Shown: piece after piece, positions 1 to 6,502 of the stretch
Numbering within the stretch: position 1 is the stretch's first letter
Layout: each line of letters opens with the position of its first letter
Assembly (NCBI GenBank): GCA_029266295.1
Contig: JAQSXD010000143.1
Span: 1 to 8,697 of the forward strand
DNA: 8,697 bases
DNA from: Bacillota bacterium
GTDB lineage: Bacteria; Bacillota; Clostridia; Peptostreptococcales; Anaerovoracaceae
Reading direction: 5' to 3'
Notes under the pieces: model-generated
What the model saw: the letters and a program-made list of their open reading frames with translations, nothing else
Databases searched by the model: none
Told to the model about the DNA's origin: nothing
Made by a program: the position numbers and the translations under genes

Positions 1-12
1 AGCCACCCCCCC
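1..12 (-). promoter_or_regulatory. Probable ribosome-binding site of the next gene after clpP (likely clpX)
   Basis: Read on the minus strand, the bases after the clpP TAA are a run of seven Gs followed by TGG, which resembles the G-rich Shine-Dalgarno sequences in front of clpP and the sigma-54 regulator in this window. No start codon is visible before the window ends. In Firmicutes the order tig-clpP-clpX is common, so clpX is the likely next gene, but that is inference from gene order only. Confidence 0.4.
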
Positions 13-597
13 TTACTCTCTGGATTTCATTACCTTGTCTATAATCCCGTATTCTACTGCTTCCTGAGCGCTCATAAAGTTATCGCGATCGGTATCTTTG
101 GCAATACGTTCCAGGTTCTGACCGGTATTCTCACTTAGAATTTGATTCAACTTATCTCTTGTTTTCAAGATCCATTCCGCATGAATCTTAATATCCTCGG
201 CCTGACCCCTGACGCCGCCAAGAGGCTGATGAATCATGATCTCGGAATTCGGCAGAGCGAACCGTTTGCCCATTGCCCCTGAAGACAGAAGGAAGGCACC
301 CATACATGCCGCCATACCCATGCAAATCGTAGCCACAACAGGCTTGATCTACTGCATCGTATCGTAAATTGCCAGGCCGGCTGTTACGGAGCCGCCCGGA
401 CTGTTGATATAAAAGTTAATGTCCTTCTCAGAGTCCTCTGATTCCAGGAACAAAAGCTGGGCAACAATAAGGCTCGCCGTATGTTCATCAACGGCATCCC
501 CTAAAAATATAATCCTATCTTTGAGCAGTCTCGAATAGATGTCATAAGATCTCTCTCCTCTATTCGTCTGTTCAACTACCATTGGAACTAGTGTCAT
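13..597 (-). pseudogene. clpP: ATP-dependent Clp protease proteolytic subunit ClpP, interrupted by in-frame TAG and with catalytic Ser replaced by Cys
   Basis: ClpP is the serine-protease chamber that degrades unfolded proteins fed to it by ClpX or ClpC in the cytoplasm. The frame from ATG (595-597) to TAA (13-15) is 194 codons, the usual ClpP length, and aligns without gaps to the family: NSPGGSVTAG, then the nucleophile region, MIHQPLGG, and DTDRDNF. Codon 83 (349-351) is TAG, splitting the frame into 82 residues (349-597) and a downstream part whose first possible start is GTG at 334-336, with no ribosome-binding site. Position 83 is usually an aromatic residue or His, so TAC to TAG is the simplest origin. 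Codon 98 (304-306) is TGT: the motif reads AACMGAFLL where the family has AASMGAFLL, so the nucleophile is Cys. His123 and Asp172 are present. The start is supported by AAGGGGGG about 8 nt upstream. It could be a recent pseudogene, a TAG-recoded gene or a sequence error. Confidence 0.9.
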
Positions 598-829
598 CTA
601 AGTTTCCCCCCTTAATTATTGCACGTTGAAGCATTTGTGCCTTGTGCTTTCAGTCCGCATCATCTTGATTCAATTCCGCAGGCTGATGCAAGGGAATGAA
701 AATCTGAAATGCTTAGTTCGATGGGAACTGCCGATTGATCCTACAAGGCGCGTGGCCGGAATCAATCAGTATTTCCCGGTGTTGTGTCTTAAAACTGCAA
801 TGAGTTTTCAGATACAACCTAATTATATA
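598..829 (-). other. tig-clpP intergenic region
   Basis: This 232-nt gap holds the hairpin next to tig (781-818), a second weaker bulged inverted repeat around 725-775 (ATTGAT against ATCAAT arms with GC-rich loop), and the clpP ribosome-binding site near 605-611. A possible clpP promoter, TTGATT with TAGGAT 16 bp downstream, is weak (4/6 in each box), so I do not call it separately. I see no CtsR-type GGTCAAA repeats and no convincing protein-coding frame. Confidence 0.5.
781..818 (-). other. Imperfect hairpin just downstream of tig
   Basis: Arms GTTGT / ACAAC, TCT / AGA and AAAACT / AGTTTT form a 14-bp stem with two single mismatches and a 6-nt loop, starting 12 nt after the tig stop codon. 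It has no T-tract on the exit side and is AT-rich, so it is not a convincing intrinsic terminator. It may mark RNA processing or attenuation between tig and clpP. Folding is read by eye. Confidence 0.5.
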
Positions 830-2113
830 TTACTCAACTATCGCATTTTCAAACATAAAATCAACGGCTTTTCTCATTTTAATATCTTTTGAAAGAAGTG
901 CATAGTTGTCGGCCTGCAGCATTTCCTTAAGTTTTTCAACTTCCATCTTATACTGCTCTGCCATTGCCTTCAGTTCTGTTTCCACTTCTTCATCGCTGGC
1001 TTCCAGCTTTTCAGCTTCTGCAACTGCTTCAACTACAAGTCTGGTCTTAACCTTCTTGAAAGCATCTGCTCTCAGCTCGCTTCTGAACTCCTTGGCATCC
1101 TTCTGGAGGTATTCAAAGTACTTTTCCAGGTCAAGTCCCTGATATCTTAACTGCTGGTCGAATTCTCTCATCATCTCGTCGATCTGCTCTTCTACCATGA
1201 TCTCTGGGATGTCGATCTCATTGGCTTCATAAACCTTCTCCAGCACAGCGTTTTTCGCTTCATATTCAGCCTTGGAAGCTGCAGCCTTTTCCAGCTTCTC
1301 GCGGGAATCGTTCTTCAGATCTTCCAGTGTATCAAATTCGCTTACATCTTTTGCGAACTCATCATTCAGCTCGGGTTTTTCCATTTCTTTGATCTCGTGA
1401 ACCTTGCACTTAAAGACTGCGTCCTTGCCGGCAAGATCAGCGGAATGGTACTCTTCCGGGAACGTTACCTTTACATCTCTTTCTTCTCCCACAACAGCAC
1501 CTACAAGCTGCTCTTCAAAACCTGGGATGAAGGTGTTGCTTCCCAGTGACAGAGGCTGTCTTTCTGCTGTTCCGCCTTCAAACTGCTCTTCTCCAACGAA
1601 ACCAGCGTAATCAATCAGCACGGTATCGCCATCCTGCGCAGGACGGTCAACAATTACCAGTCTTGAGTTTCTCTTCTGAAGTGTCTCCAGCTCTTTTTCT
1701 ACGTCTTCTTCTGTTATATTGTGTTCAACTTTAGCAACCTTTACTCCCTTGTAATCCTTCACTTCGAATTCAGGTTTCACAGTAACTGTAATGGTCACTT
1801 TAAATCCCTGACCCTTCTCAATTTTGTCAAACTCAGCAGAAGGTCTGTCAACGGGATCCAGATCCAGCGCATCCATAGCCTCCGGATATCCTTTTGAAAA
1901 CATATTATTAATTGCATCTTCAAAAAATACATCTTCGCCATAACGAGCTTCGATGAGCTTTCTGGGTGCTTTTCCCTTGCGGAACCCATCAATAACGTAT
2001 TTTCCCTTTGTTGCCTGGTATGCGTCGGTCACTGCTTTATCAAATTCATCAGCGGTAAATTCCATGGTGAATTTGACCTGGTTCTTTTCCTTCGAAATAA
2101 AAGTTGATATCAT
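830..2113 (-). CDS. tig: Trigger factor, ribosome-associated chaperone and peptidyl-prolyl isomerase
   Basis: Trigger factor binds the ribosome at the exit tunnel and shields new chains as they emerge. The 427-residue product has the full family layout. The N-terminal ribosome-binding domain carries the signature FRKGKAP at residues 44-50, followed by ARYGEDVFFEDA. An FKBP-type isomerase domain lies at about 158-244 (DGDTVLIDYAGF, then LGSNTFIPGFEEQLVG). A Lys/Glu-rich helical C-terminal substrate-binding domain runs from about 245 to 427. Length is normal for the family. ATG at 2111-2113 is supported by AGGAGGAT 7 nt upstream. It has its own sigma-A promoter (2196-2224) and a leader of about 75 nt with two inverted repeats. 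It lies upstream of clpP on the same strand, the usual Firmicutes arrangement. I see no damage in this gene, in contrast to clpP. Confidence 0.97.
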   Translation of the reverse strand: MISTFISKEKNQVKFTMEFTADEFDKAVTDAYQATKGKYVIDGFRKGKAPRKLIEARYGEDVFFEDAINNMFSKGYPEAMDALDLDPVDRPSAEFDKIEKGQGFKVTITVTVKPEFEVKDYKGVKVAKVEHNITEEDVEKELETLQKRNSRLVIVDRPAQDGDTVLIDYAGFVGEEQFEGGTAERQPLSLGSNTFIPGFEEQLVGAVVGEERDVKVTFPEEYHSADLAGKDAVFKCKVHEIKEMEKPELNDEFAKDVSEFDTLEDLKNDSREKLEKAAASKAEYEAKNAVLEKVYEANEIDIPEIMVEEQIDEMMREFDQQLRYQGLDLEKYFEYLQKDAKEFRSELRADAFKKVKTRLVVEAVAEAEKLEASDEEVETELKAMAEQYKMEVEKLKEMLQADNYALLSKDIKMRKAVDFMFENAIVE

Positions 2114-2147
2114 TTATTAAATCCTCCTAATAGTATAAGCACCGATA

Positions 2148-2171
2148 AGACCAATGGATACCCATTGGTCT
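2148..2171 (-). promoter_or_regulatory. Perfect 10-bp inverted repeat in the tig leader
   Basis: Arms AGACCAATGG and CCATTGGTCT match perfectly around a 4-nt spacer. It lies roughly 18-41 nt after the predicted transcription start and upstream of the ribosome-binding site. It could be an operator for a dimeric repressor or a stable 5' hairpin in the mRNA. It lacks a T-tract, so it is not a terminator, and it does not match the CIRCE or CtsR consensus as I know them. Confidence 0.6.
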
Positions 2172-2176
2172 GGAAT

Positions 2177-2189
2177 CGCACAATGTGCG
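2177..2189 (-). promoter_or_regulatory. Palindrome at the predicted tig transcription start
   Basis: CGCACA and TGTGCG are exact inverse complements around one central base. The palindrome begins about 7 nt after the -10 box, so it covers the predicted start site, a classic repressor position. As RNA it could also form a short 5' stem-loop. Function is inferred from position only. Confidence 0.5.
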
Positions 2190-2195
2190 CATATA

Positions 2196-2224
2196 ATTAT
2201 ACCGTCAATCCTCGATAATGTAAA
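2196..2224 (-). promoter_or_regulatory. Sigma-A promoter of tig
   Basis: On the minus strand, TTTACA (2219-2224) and a consensus TATAAT (2196-2201) are separated by 17 bp: 5/6 and 6/6 matches with optimal spacing. Transcription would start near 2189, giving a leader of about 75 nt before the tig ATG. A second TTGACG inside the spacer is not positioned for this -10. Confidence 0.8.
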
Positions 2225-2261
2225 GCATTAATTGGATTTCTGATTCTTGCTCAGATTTCGC

Positions 2262-2315
2262 AAAAAATAATGCGACGGCGTCTCTCTGATACAAACTGAC
2301 AAAAAAGCCGCCGCA
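2262..2315 (-). terminator. Intrinsic terminator after the LctP-family permease
   Basis: Arms 2307-2315 (TGCGGCGGC on the minus strand) and 2271-2279 (GCCGTCGCA) pair over 9 bp with one G-U wobble. The exit side runs into ATTATTTTTTG. The loop is long (27 nt) and contains a T run of its own. The first arm starts 13 nt after the permease stop codon, and the tig promoter follows, so it separates the two units. Confidence 0.65.
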
Positions 2316-2328
2316 CTTGTTGATCGCG

Positions 2329-3936
2329 TTACGATACGATACCGGTGAACAGATAGAATGCCGCAAGAAGTGCCGTCACCGTTACGAGAATAATGGAAAA
2401 TACGAAGGCCATGGGAATCACCTTTGTCTCTTCTCCGAATTTATCGATGGATGCTGCCGCATTTTGAAGTTTAGCCGGTGATATTACACTTGCCAGTCCT
2501 CCACCGAACGCGAGACCTCCGATGATCAGAATCATTGCAGGAGTGCTGAGACTGAGGTTTTTGCTTGTGGCAAGAGCGTATTTCCCAAACATTCCGATGG
2601 TAGAAGCTTCACTCCCTGTGATAAATCCGCCCAGCAAACCGATATATGGTACAACCACAACGTAGAATTGGTTGAAGGCTTTTGCGGAAGCATCAGCCAG
2701 AATTTGAATCATGCTGGGATGATCAAATGCCTGGGTCGCCATGTTGAAGCCAGACATGTTCATCACTTCTCCGATACTGAAAAAAATAGCCGCGGCAAAG
2801 GCTGGTCTTGGTGCGCGCTTTGCCCAGAGCTTAAAGGTGGCACTCAGTTGCTCCTTGGTGGGCTTTAAAATCGGAATCGAGAGGAATACACTGACAAAAA
2901 TCCAAGTGTATGCGTTCCATAAAAATCTTGTGGCGATGGATGTGCCGTTGGCAGTCAACCCATTAATGGGCATGGTGAATTCATAGTAGAAGAATTCGAA
3001 CAAATCTTTGGGAAGATTCAGCGCAAGAATCAGCACAATCAGAATCGCCCAAGGGCTCACCGCTTTCCAAAGCGGCATGGAAGCTTCCAGCTCCAGTTCT
3101 TCTTTTGTCAGCTTGCTTCTGTCGATGATTTTCTTTCCGGTAAGTTTAAGATAAGCAACCATGGCAAGAATCACCGCCGCTCCGCAGAACACACCGGTCA
3201 GCGGAACAAGATTATCCATTCTGCTGGTGAGATATGCGACGATTGCAATGATAATCCCTGCGGTAATGCACGGCAGAAATCCTTTTTTCACGCCGTTCCA
3301 CCGGTCTGCGATCCACAGCATACAAAATCCAATCATGACTGCAGTAACCGGTACAAACAGGCAGAAAATCTCCGCTGCCATTCCCAGGGTAATCGGAGTT
3401 GCCGCGGGATCTCCAGCGATCAGAAAACCGTTTACCACGTCTACAAGAACGACGATAGGCGCTCCTAAAAGGGCGTATGTACATAGGGAGTCATATCCGA
3501 TTGCCGGCAGTGCGATGGCACTGTAGGTCGTGTAACCAAGGGCCAGAAGAATTGGAGGAAGAAGGGATACCGGTGTTGCTCCCACCGATACCATCAGTGT
3601 TCCAAAACCAACATTGATCATGATGATTTGAATTGCCCGATTGTCAAGGGCGATGGTTTTTATAAATACGATAACCCGTCTCAATGCGCCCGATGTCTGC
3701 ATCAGCGCCATTTGAAGCAAGGATGCTGCGACGATCAGGGAGACAGCAAATGATTTAATAAGTCCTGCAGCACTGGAGCGAACAATAACTTCTATGCTCG
3801 TGCCAAAAAAAAGAAATGCAAGTATGGATACTGAGATCCACCCTGCTACGCCTGTTATATCTGCGGGCTTTTTCCAGATCAATAGCATGGCTAAAATCAC
3901 AAGAATCGGCAGCACAGAAATAAATAAAGATACCAT
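2329..3936 (-). CDS. LctP-family (L-lactate permease-like) transporter
   Basis: This 535-residue, very hydrophobic protein has about 12-14 membrane segments by eye and sits in the cytoplasmic membrane. It resembles the lactate permease family (LctP/LldP), which moves lactate or glycolate with a cation. Family-like features are VSVGATPVSLLPPILLALGY at about 116-135, and the C-terminal GGFITGSEASTIGMFGKYA (about 436-454) followed by GGGLASVISPAKLQNAAASI (about 478-497); these correspond to the conserved GSFVTGS and ISP regions of LctP. Length is normal. The charged loop at about 265-290 is the only long soluble stretch. The ATG is supported by AAGGAAGG about 7 nt upstream. It has its own strong promoter and terminator, so it is probably monocistronic. 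Substrate cannot be read from sequence; another short organic or amino acid is possible, so I give no gene symbol. Confidence 0.85.
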   Translation of the reverse strand: MVSLFISVLPILVILAMLLIWKKPADITGVAGWISVSILAFLFFGTSIEVIVRSSAAGLIKSFAVSLIVAASLLQMALMQTSGALRRVIVFIKTIALDNRAIQIIMINVGFGTLMVSVGATPVSLLPPILLALGYTTYSAIALPAIGYDSLCTYALLGAPIVVLVDVVNGFLIAGDPAATPITLGMAAEIFCLFVPVTAVMIGFCMLWIADRWNGVKKGFLPCITAGIIIAIVAYLTSRMDNLVPLTGVFCGAAVILAMVAYLKLTGKKIIDRSKLTKEELELEASMPLWKAVSPWAILIVLILALNLPKDLFEFFYYEFTMPINGLTANGTSIATRFLWNAYTWIFVSVFLSIPILKPTKEQLSATFKLWAKRAPRPAFAAAIFFSIGEVMNMSGFNMATQAFDHPSMIQILADASAKAFNQFYVVVVPYIGLLGGFITGSEASTIGMFGKYALATSKNLSLSTPAMILIIGGLAFGGGLASVISPAKLQNAAASIDKFGEETKVIPMAFVFSIILVTVTALLAAFYLFTGIVS

Positions 3937-3993
3937 ATATTACCTTCCTTTCAGGAACATCTGCATCAATCCGAGACGATTCCTAAGCTACTT

Positions 3994-4010
3994 GTGCGCT
4001 GTCTGCGCAC
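3994..4010 (-). promoter_or_regulatory. Inverted repeat at the start of the permease transcript
   Basis: GTGCGC and GCGCAC are perfect inverse complements around a 5-nt spacer. The element lies roughly 5-22 nt after the predicted transcription start of the permease gene, where a repressor would block initiation or where a 5' stem-loop would protect the mRNA. It has no T-tract. Confidence 0.5.
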
Positions 4011-4022
4011 CCTACGGAAGCT

Positions 4023-4051
4023 ATTATATAATATCTTTAAACTGTTTTCAA
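4023..4051 (-). promoter_or_regulatory. Sigma-A promoter of the permease gene
   Basis: On the minus strand TTGAAA (4046-4051) and a perfect TATAAT (4023-4028) are spaced by 17 bp. Transcription would start near 4015, giving a leader of about 80 nt. It lies in the gap between the CYTH gene and the permease, so the permease can be expressed independently of upstream genes. Confidence 0.82.
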
Positions 4052-4110
4052 ATAATTCTTTGTACCCGATAATAATTAAAATAATTAGAATGATTAAAAA
4101 TGCGGTTTCG

Positions 4111-4761
4111 TTAACCTTGAGAATCAAATTGAAATTCATGCTCCTCAAGCAGTGTCAGTCCCCTTGCGTATTTGCTCCTGTCCTCAGGAACCAACTGATA
4201 CTTTTCTGCCAGCAGTTCACCCATTTTCTTAATATCTTCCTGGTCACCGCTAAACAATTCGATCTCAAGCTCACAAATAGGTGAGGTGCCATAATCGGTC
4301 ACAATTTCACCTTCATCGATCGCAACCTCGCAAATGCTTTTTCCGGTGTCAACCCGCAGTCTGCTTCGTAAAAATCTTGTCTCAAGCAAGCTGTTCAGCG
4401 GTTTCCCATTGAGCAACACAATCATGTCACGGCCGATATCGCTCTCTTTGAAGATTTCAGGGTTGGGGAGAATAAAACAAGCTTCATCCTTCACCGGTAC
4501 GTTGATTTCTTCTCTGGTGTGCAAACCGTCCTCGCTTGCACCTTTCCATTTCAAAGAGGCGACGATACGGGGGCCCTCCATGCGCACGCGGAATGCGATG
4601 TCATTTTTAGAAAGGATATGATCATCGGTATCAAAATAAGCCGCCTTCATGTAAACCTTTTCTCTGGAGTCCTTTTCCTCGATGCCGGAAAGATATTCAT
4701 CTTCCCAAATGTTTTTGGCGATTTCCCTATCCCCTATGACATACTTCATTTCTATTTCCAT
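4111..4761 (-). CDS. CYTH-domain protein, probable triphosphate hydrolase
   Basis: CYTH (triphosphate tunnel metalloenzyme) proteins bind triphosphates in an eight-stranded tunnel with Mg2+ or Mn2+; stand-alone bacterial members are often inorganic triphosphatases. The 216-residue product starts with the signature ExExK (EIEMK, residues 2-6). It also has AAYFDTDD at about 40-47, RVR at 58-60, SLKWKG at 69-74, a basic RSRLR stretch at 132-136, EVAIDEGE at 145-152, ELEIEL at 164-169 and SKYARGL at 196-202, all in the expected order. No C-terminal CHAD domain is present, unlike longer family members. ATG at 4759-4761 is chosen because the ExExK motif must be at the extreme N terminus; an AAGGAAG ribosome-binding site lies about 8 nt upstream. 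It stands alone between gabT's terminator and the permease promoter. Thiamine triphosphatase or adenylate cyclase activity cannot be excluded from sequence. Confidence 0.85.
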   Translation of the reverse strand: MEIEMKYVIGDREIAKNIWEDEYLSGIEEKDSREKVYMKAAYFDTDDHILSKNDIAFRVRMEGPRIVASLKWKGASEDGLHTREEINVPVKDEACFILPNPEIFKESDIGRDMIVLLNGKPLNSLLETRFLRSRLRVDTGKSICEVAIDEGEIVTDYGTSPICELEIELFSGDQEDIKKMGELLAEKYQLVPEDRSKYARGLTLLEEHEFQFDSQG

Positions 4762-5068
4762 ATCTGTCTTCCTTACTTCCCTAGCACCGCCCGAAATTAA
4801 GCTTCAAAACGATGCTATCATCAGGGCTATATTATCATGAAGTCACAGCATCAGGTGTTTTGCCTTGTCAATGATGCTATTGTTTAAATATAGTAACATA
4901 TCCAATTTAAAAATTCAACTTAAAAAGCTGCCTTGAAATCTCAGCCCTAAGACGCAAAAAGTACCGTACATGAGACGATGCTATATACGGTACTTCTATC
5001 ACTTTATTGCAACACGATCTAGTGGATTACCATCCCAAATGAAGGATTGCCCACATTCTGTTTTTCTT
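4762..5068 (-). other. Gap between aminotransferase and CYTH genes
   Basis: This 307-nt gap contains the aminotransferase terminator (about 4950-4995) and the upstream region of the CYTH gene. A possible CYTH promoter is TTGAAT (4913-4918) with TACTAT (4890-4895) at 17-bp spacing, only 4/6 in each box. GATGCTAT occurs at 4811, 4873 and 4977, and an AGCATCA / TGATGCT inverted pair lies at 4847-4853 and 4872-4878. I see no coding frame or RNA gene. Confidence 0.5.
4954..4995 (-). terminator. Intrinsic terminator of the aminotransferase gene
   Basis: Arms AAGTACCGTA (minus strand, 4986-4995) and TACGGTACTT (4959-4968) pair perfectly over 10 bp with a 17-nt loop, and are followed on the minus strand by further Ts (4956-4960). 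It lies about 75 nt after the aminotransferase stop codon. Confidence 0.75.
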
Positions 5069-6421
5069 TTATTTTAAACAGGTTTCGATCGCTTTTTCAT
5101 AAATTTCAAGTCCTGCTTCCAGCTGAGCATCTGTTACACACAGCGGGCAAAGGAAGCGAATTACGTTGCCGTAGGTTCCGGCGCTTTCAAGCAGCAATCC
5201 ATGCTGAACCGCTTCGTTGACGATCGCGTTCACCAGGTCGGTATTTGGTTTCTTGGATGCTTTATCCGTAACGAATTCAACACCCATCATCGCACCGACT
5301 CCTCTAACGTCGCCGATGATATCATATTTGTCTTTCCATTCATTGAATTTCGCCATGCACTTTTCAGCGATCTTCAGCGCTTTTCCAGGGTAGTCTTCCC
5401 GTTCCATCACTTCAATGACTTTAAGAGCGGATGCACATGCAACAGGATTGCCGCAGTAAGTTCCGCCAATGGTTCCGGGGGTAACGGCGTCCATGATCTC
5501 TGTTCTGGCCGTTACAGCGGAGATCGGCAGCCCGCCCGCGATGGATTTTGCACTGGTCATGATATCAGGCGCACACCCTGCTTCTTTATAATATTCTGAT
5601 GCAAACATTCTTCCGGATCTAGCAAATCCTGTCTGCACTTCATCTGTAATCATCATAATGCCATGTTTGTCACAAATCGCTCTTACCGCTTTTACCCATT
5701 CGATCGGAGCCGGCACAAAACCGCCTTCACCCTGAACAGGTTCAAATACGATGGCTGCAACATGCTGCGGCGGAGTTGCTTCAATAAACAGCTCTTCCAA
5801 CTTGCCGATATAGTAGTGAACGGCTTCTGCTTCGGACATTCCGGCAGGTCTTCTATAAACATTGGGGAACTCTGCTCTGTAGATGCCGTCAGGGAAAGGT
5901 CCCATGCCGACGGCATACGCCTTTTTCGCTGTCATGGTCATAGTCATGAGTGTCCGTCCATGGAATGCGCCTGTGAATACGATCACATTCGGCCTTCCAG
6001 TATAGCCTTTGGCGATCTTTACAGCATTTTCATCTGCTTCTGCACCGCTGTTTACGAACATTGTCTTCTTGTCATCTCCTTTGACAGGAACGATACTGTT
6101 CATCTTTTCAGCAAGCTCTATGTATCTTTCATGAGTGGTGATATTCATCATAGCATGGAAATATTTCTCACTCTGGGTTTTTACGGCATCAATCAATTCA
6201 GGATTGCTGTAGCCGATATTGAGTACGCCTACTCCTCCGATCCAGTCAAGGAAAACATTTCCATCAACGTCTTCAAACATTGCGCCTTCACCACGTGCGA
6301 TAACACATGGATATCCGCAGCGGATCGCATTGGGCATTGCCTTCGCTCTCCTGTCGATGATCTCCTTTGCCTTTGGACCCGGTAATGGTGTTACGACTTT
6401 AGGTAATGCATCTCTTAACAT
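5069..6421 (-). CDS. gabT: Class III PLP-dependent aminotransferase, probable 4-aminobutyrate aminotransferase
   Basis: The enzyme would transfer the amino group of 4-aminobutyrate (or a similar omega-amino acid) to 2-oxoglutarate, giving succinate semialdehyde and glutamate, in the cytoplasm. All class III landmarks are present in 450 residues: FVNSGAEADENAVKIAK (about 122-138, cofactor phosphate binding), GAFHGRT (151-157), FEPVQGEGGF (226-235), DEVQTGFARSG (260-270, with the Asp that contacts the pyridine nitrogen), the Schiff-base lysine Lys292 in SAKSIAGGLP, and GGTYCGNPVACASAL (319-333). These match GabT more closely than acetylornithine or ornithine aminotransferases, but substrate can shift within this class (5-aminovalerate, beta-alanine, putrescine). 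ATG at 6419-6421 is preceded by AAAGGAGGAT 7 nt upstream. It lies downstream of a sigma-54 activator, with a candidate -24/-12 promoter and a structured leader between them, and ends at a strong terminator. Confidence 0.9.
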   Translation of the reverse strand: MLRDALPKVVTPLPGPKAKEIIDRRAKAMPNAIRCGYPCVIARGEGAMFEDVDGNVFLDWIGGVGVLNIGYSNPELIDAVKTQSEKYFHAMMNITTHERYIELAEKMNSIVPVKGDDKKTMFVNSGAEADENAVKIAKGYTGRPNVIVFTGAFHGRTLMTMTMTAKKAYAVGMGPFPDGIYRAEFPNVYRRPAGMSEAEAVHYYIGKLEELFIEATPPQHVAAIVFEPVQGEGGFVPAPIEWVKAVRAICDKHGIMMITDEVQTGFARSGRMFASEYYKEAGCAPDIMTSAKSIAGGLPISAVTARTEIMDAVTPGTIGGTYCGNPVACASALKVIEVMEREDYPGKALKIAEKCMAKFNEWKDKYDIIGDVRGVGAMMGVEFVTDKASKKPNTDLVNAIVNEAVQHGLLLESAGTYGNVIRFLCPLCVTDAQLEAGLEIYEKAIETCLK

Positions 6422-6448
6422 TTTAAATATCCTCCTTTATCATATCCT

Positions 6449-6471
6449 GTCCGGCGCTTTCGCCACTGACA
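6449..6471 (-). other. Stem-loop directly upstream of the gabT ribosome-binding site
   Basis: On the minus strand TGTC / GACA and GGCG / CGCC form a two-part stem closed by an AAAG tetraloop with a small asymmetric internal loop. It ends about 10 nt before the ribosome-binding site, where it could influence translation initiation. Confidence 0.45.
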
Positions 6472-6479
6472 AAATTCAG

Positions 6480-6502
6480 GGAAGCACTGAATCAGTGTTT
6501 CC
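6480..6502. repeat. Near-perfect 23-bp palindrome in the gabT leader
   Basis: Arms GGAAGCACTGA (6480-6490) and TCAGTGTTTCC (6492-6502) match with one exception around a central A. It overlaps one arm of the larger hairpin at 6489-6531, so the two structures exclude each other. It could be an operator, a switch element or an end of a small mobile palindromic element. Confidence 0.55.

Noticed and set aside
13..336. Separate gene for the C-terminal half of ClpP starting at GTG 334-336
   Set aside because: No ribosome-binding site precedes this GTG, and the fragment begins in the middle of the conserved ClpP core; it is the continuation of the interrupted frame.
626..892. 88-residue plus-strand reading frame between clpP and tig
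   Set aside because: It runs into the antisense of the tig 3' end, has no recognisable domain and no good ribosome-binding site; the region is better explained as intergenic sequence.
2114..2260. CIRCE (HrcA) or CtsR heat-shock operator upstream of tig
   Set aside because: The inverted repeats there do not match TTAGCACTC-N9-GAGTGCTAA or GGTCAAA repeats.
5663..6385. 240-residue plus-strand reading frame antisense to gabT
   Set aside because: It lies wholly opposite a strongly conserved aminotransferase, is rich in residues typical of antisense frames (His, Cys, Phe, Arg) and shows no family motif.
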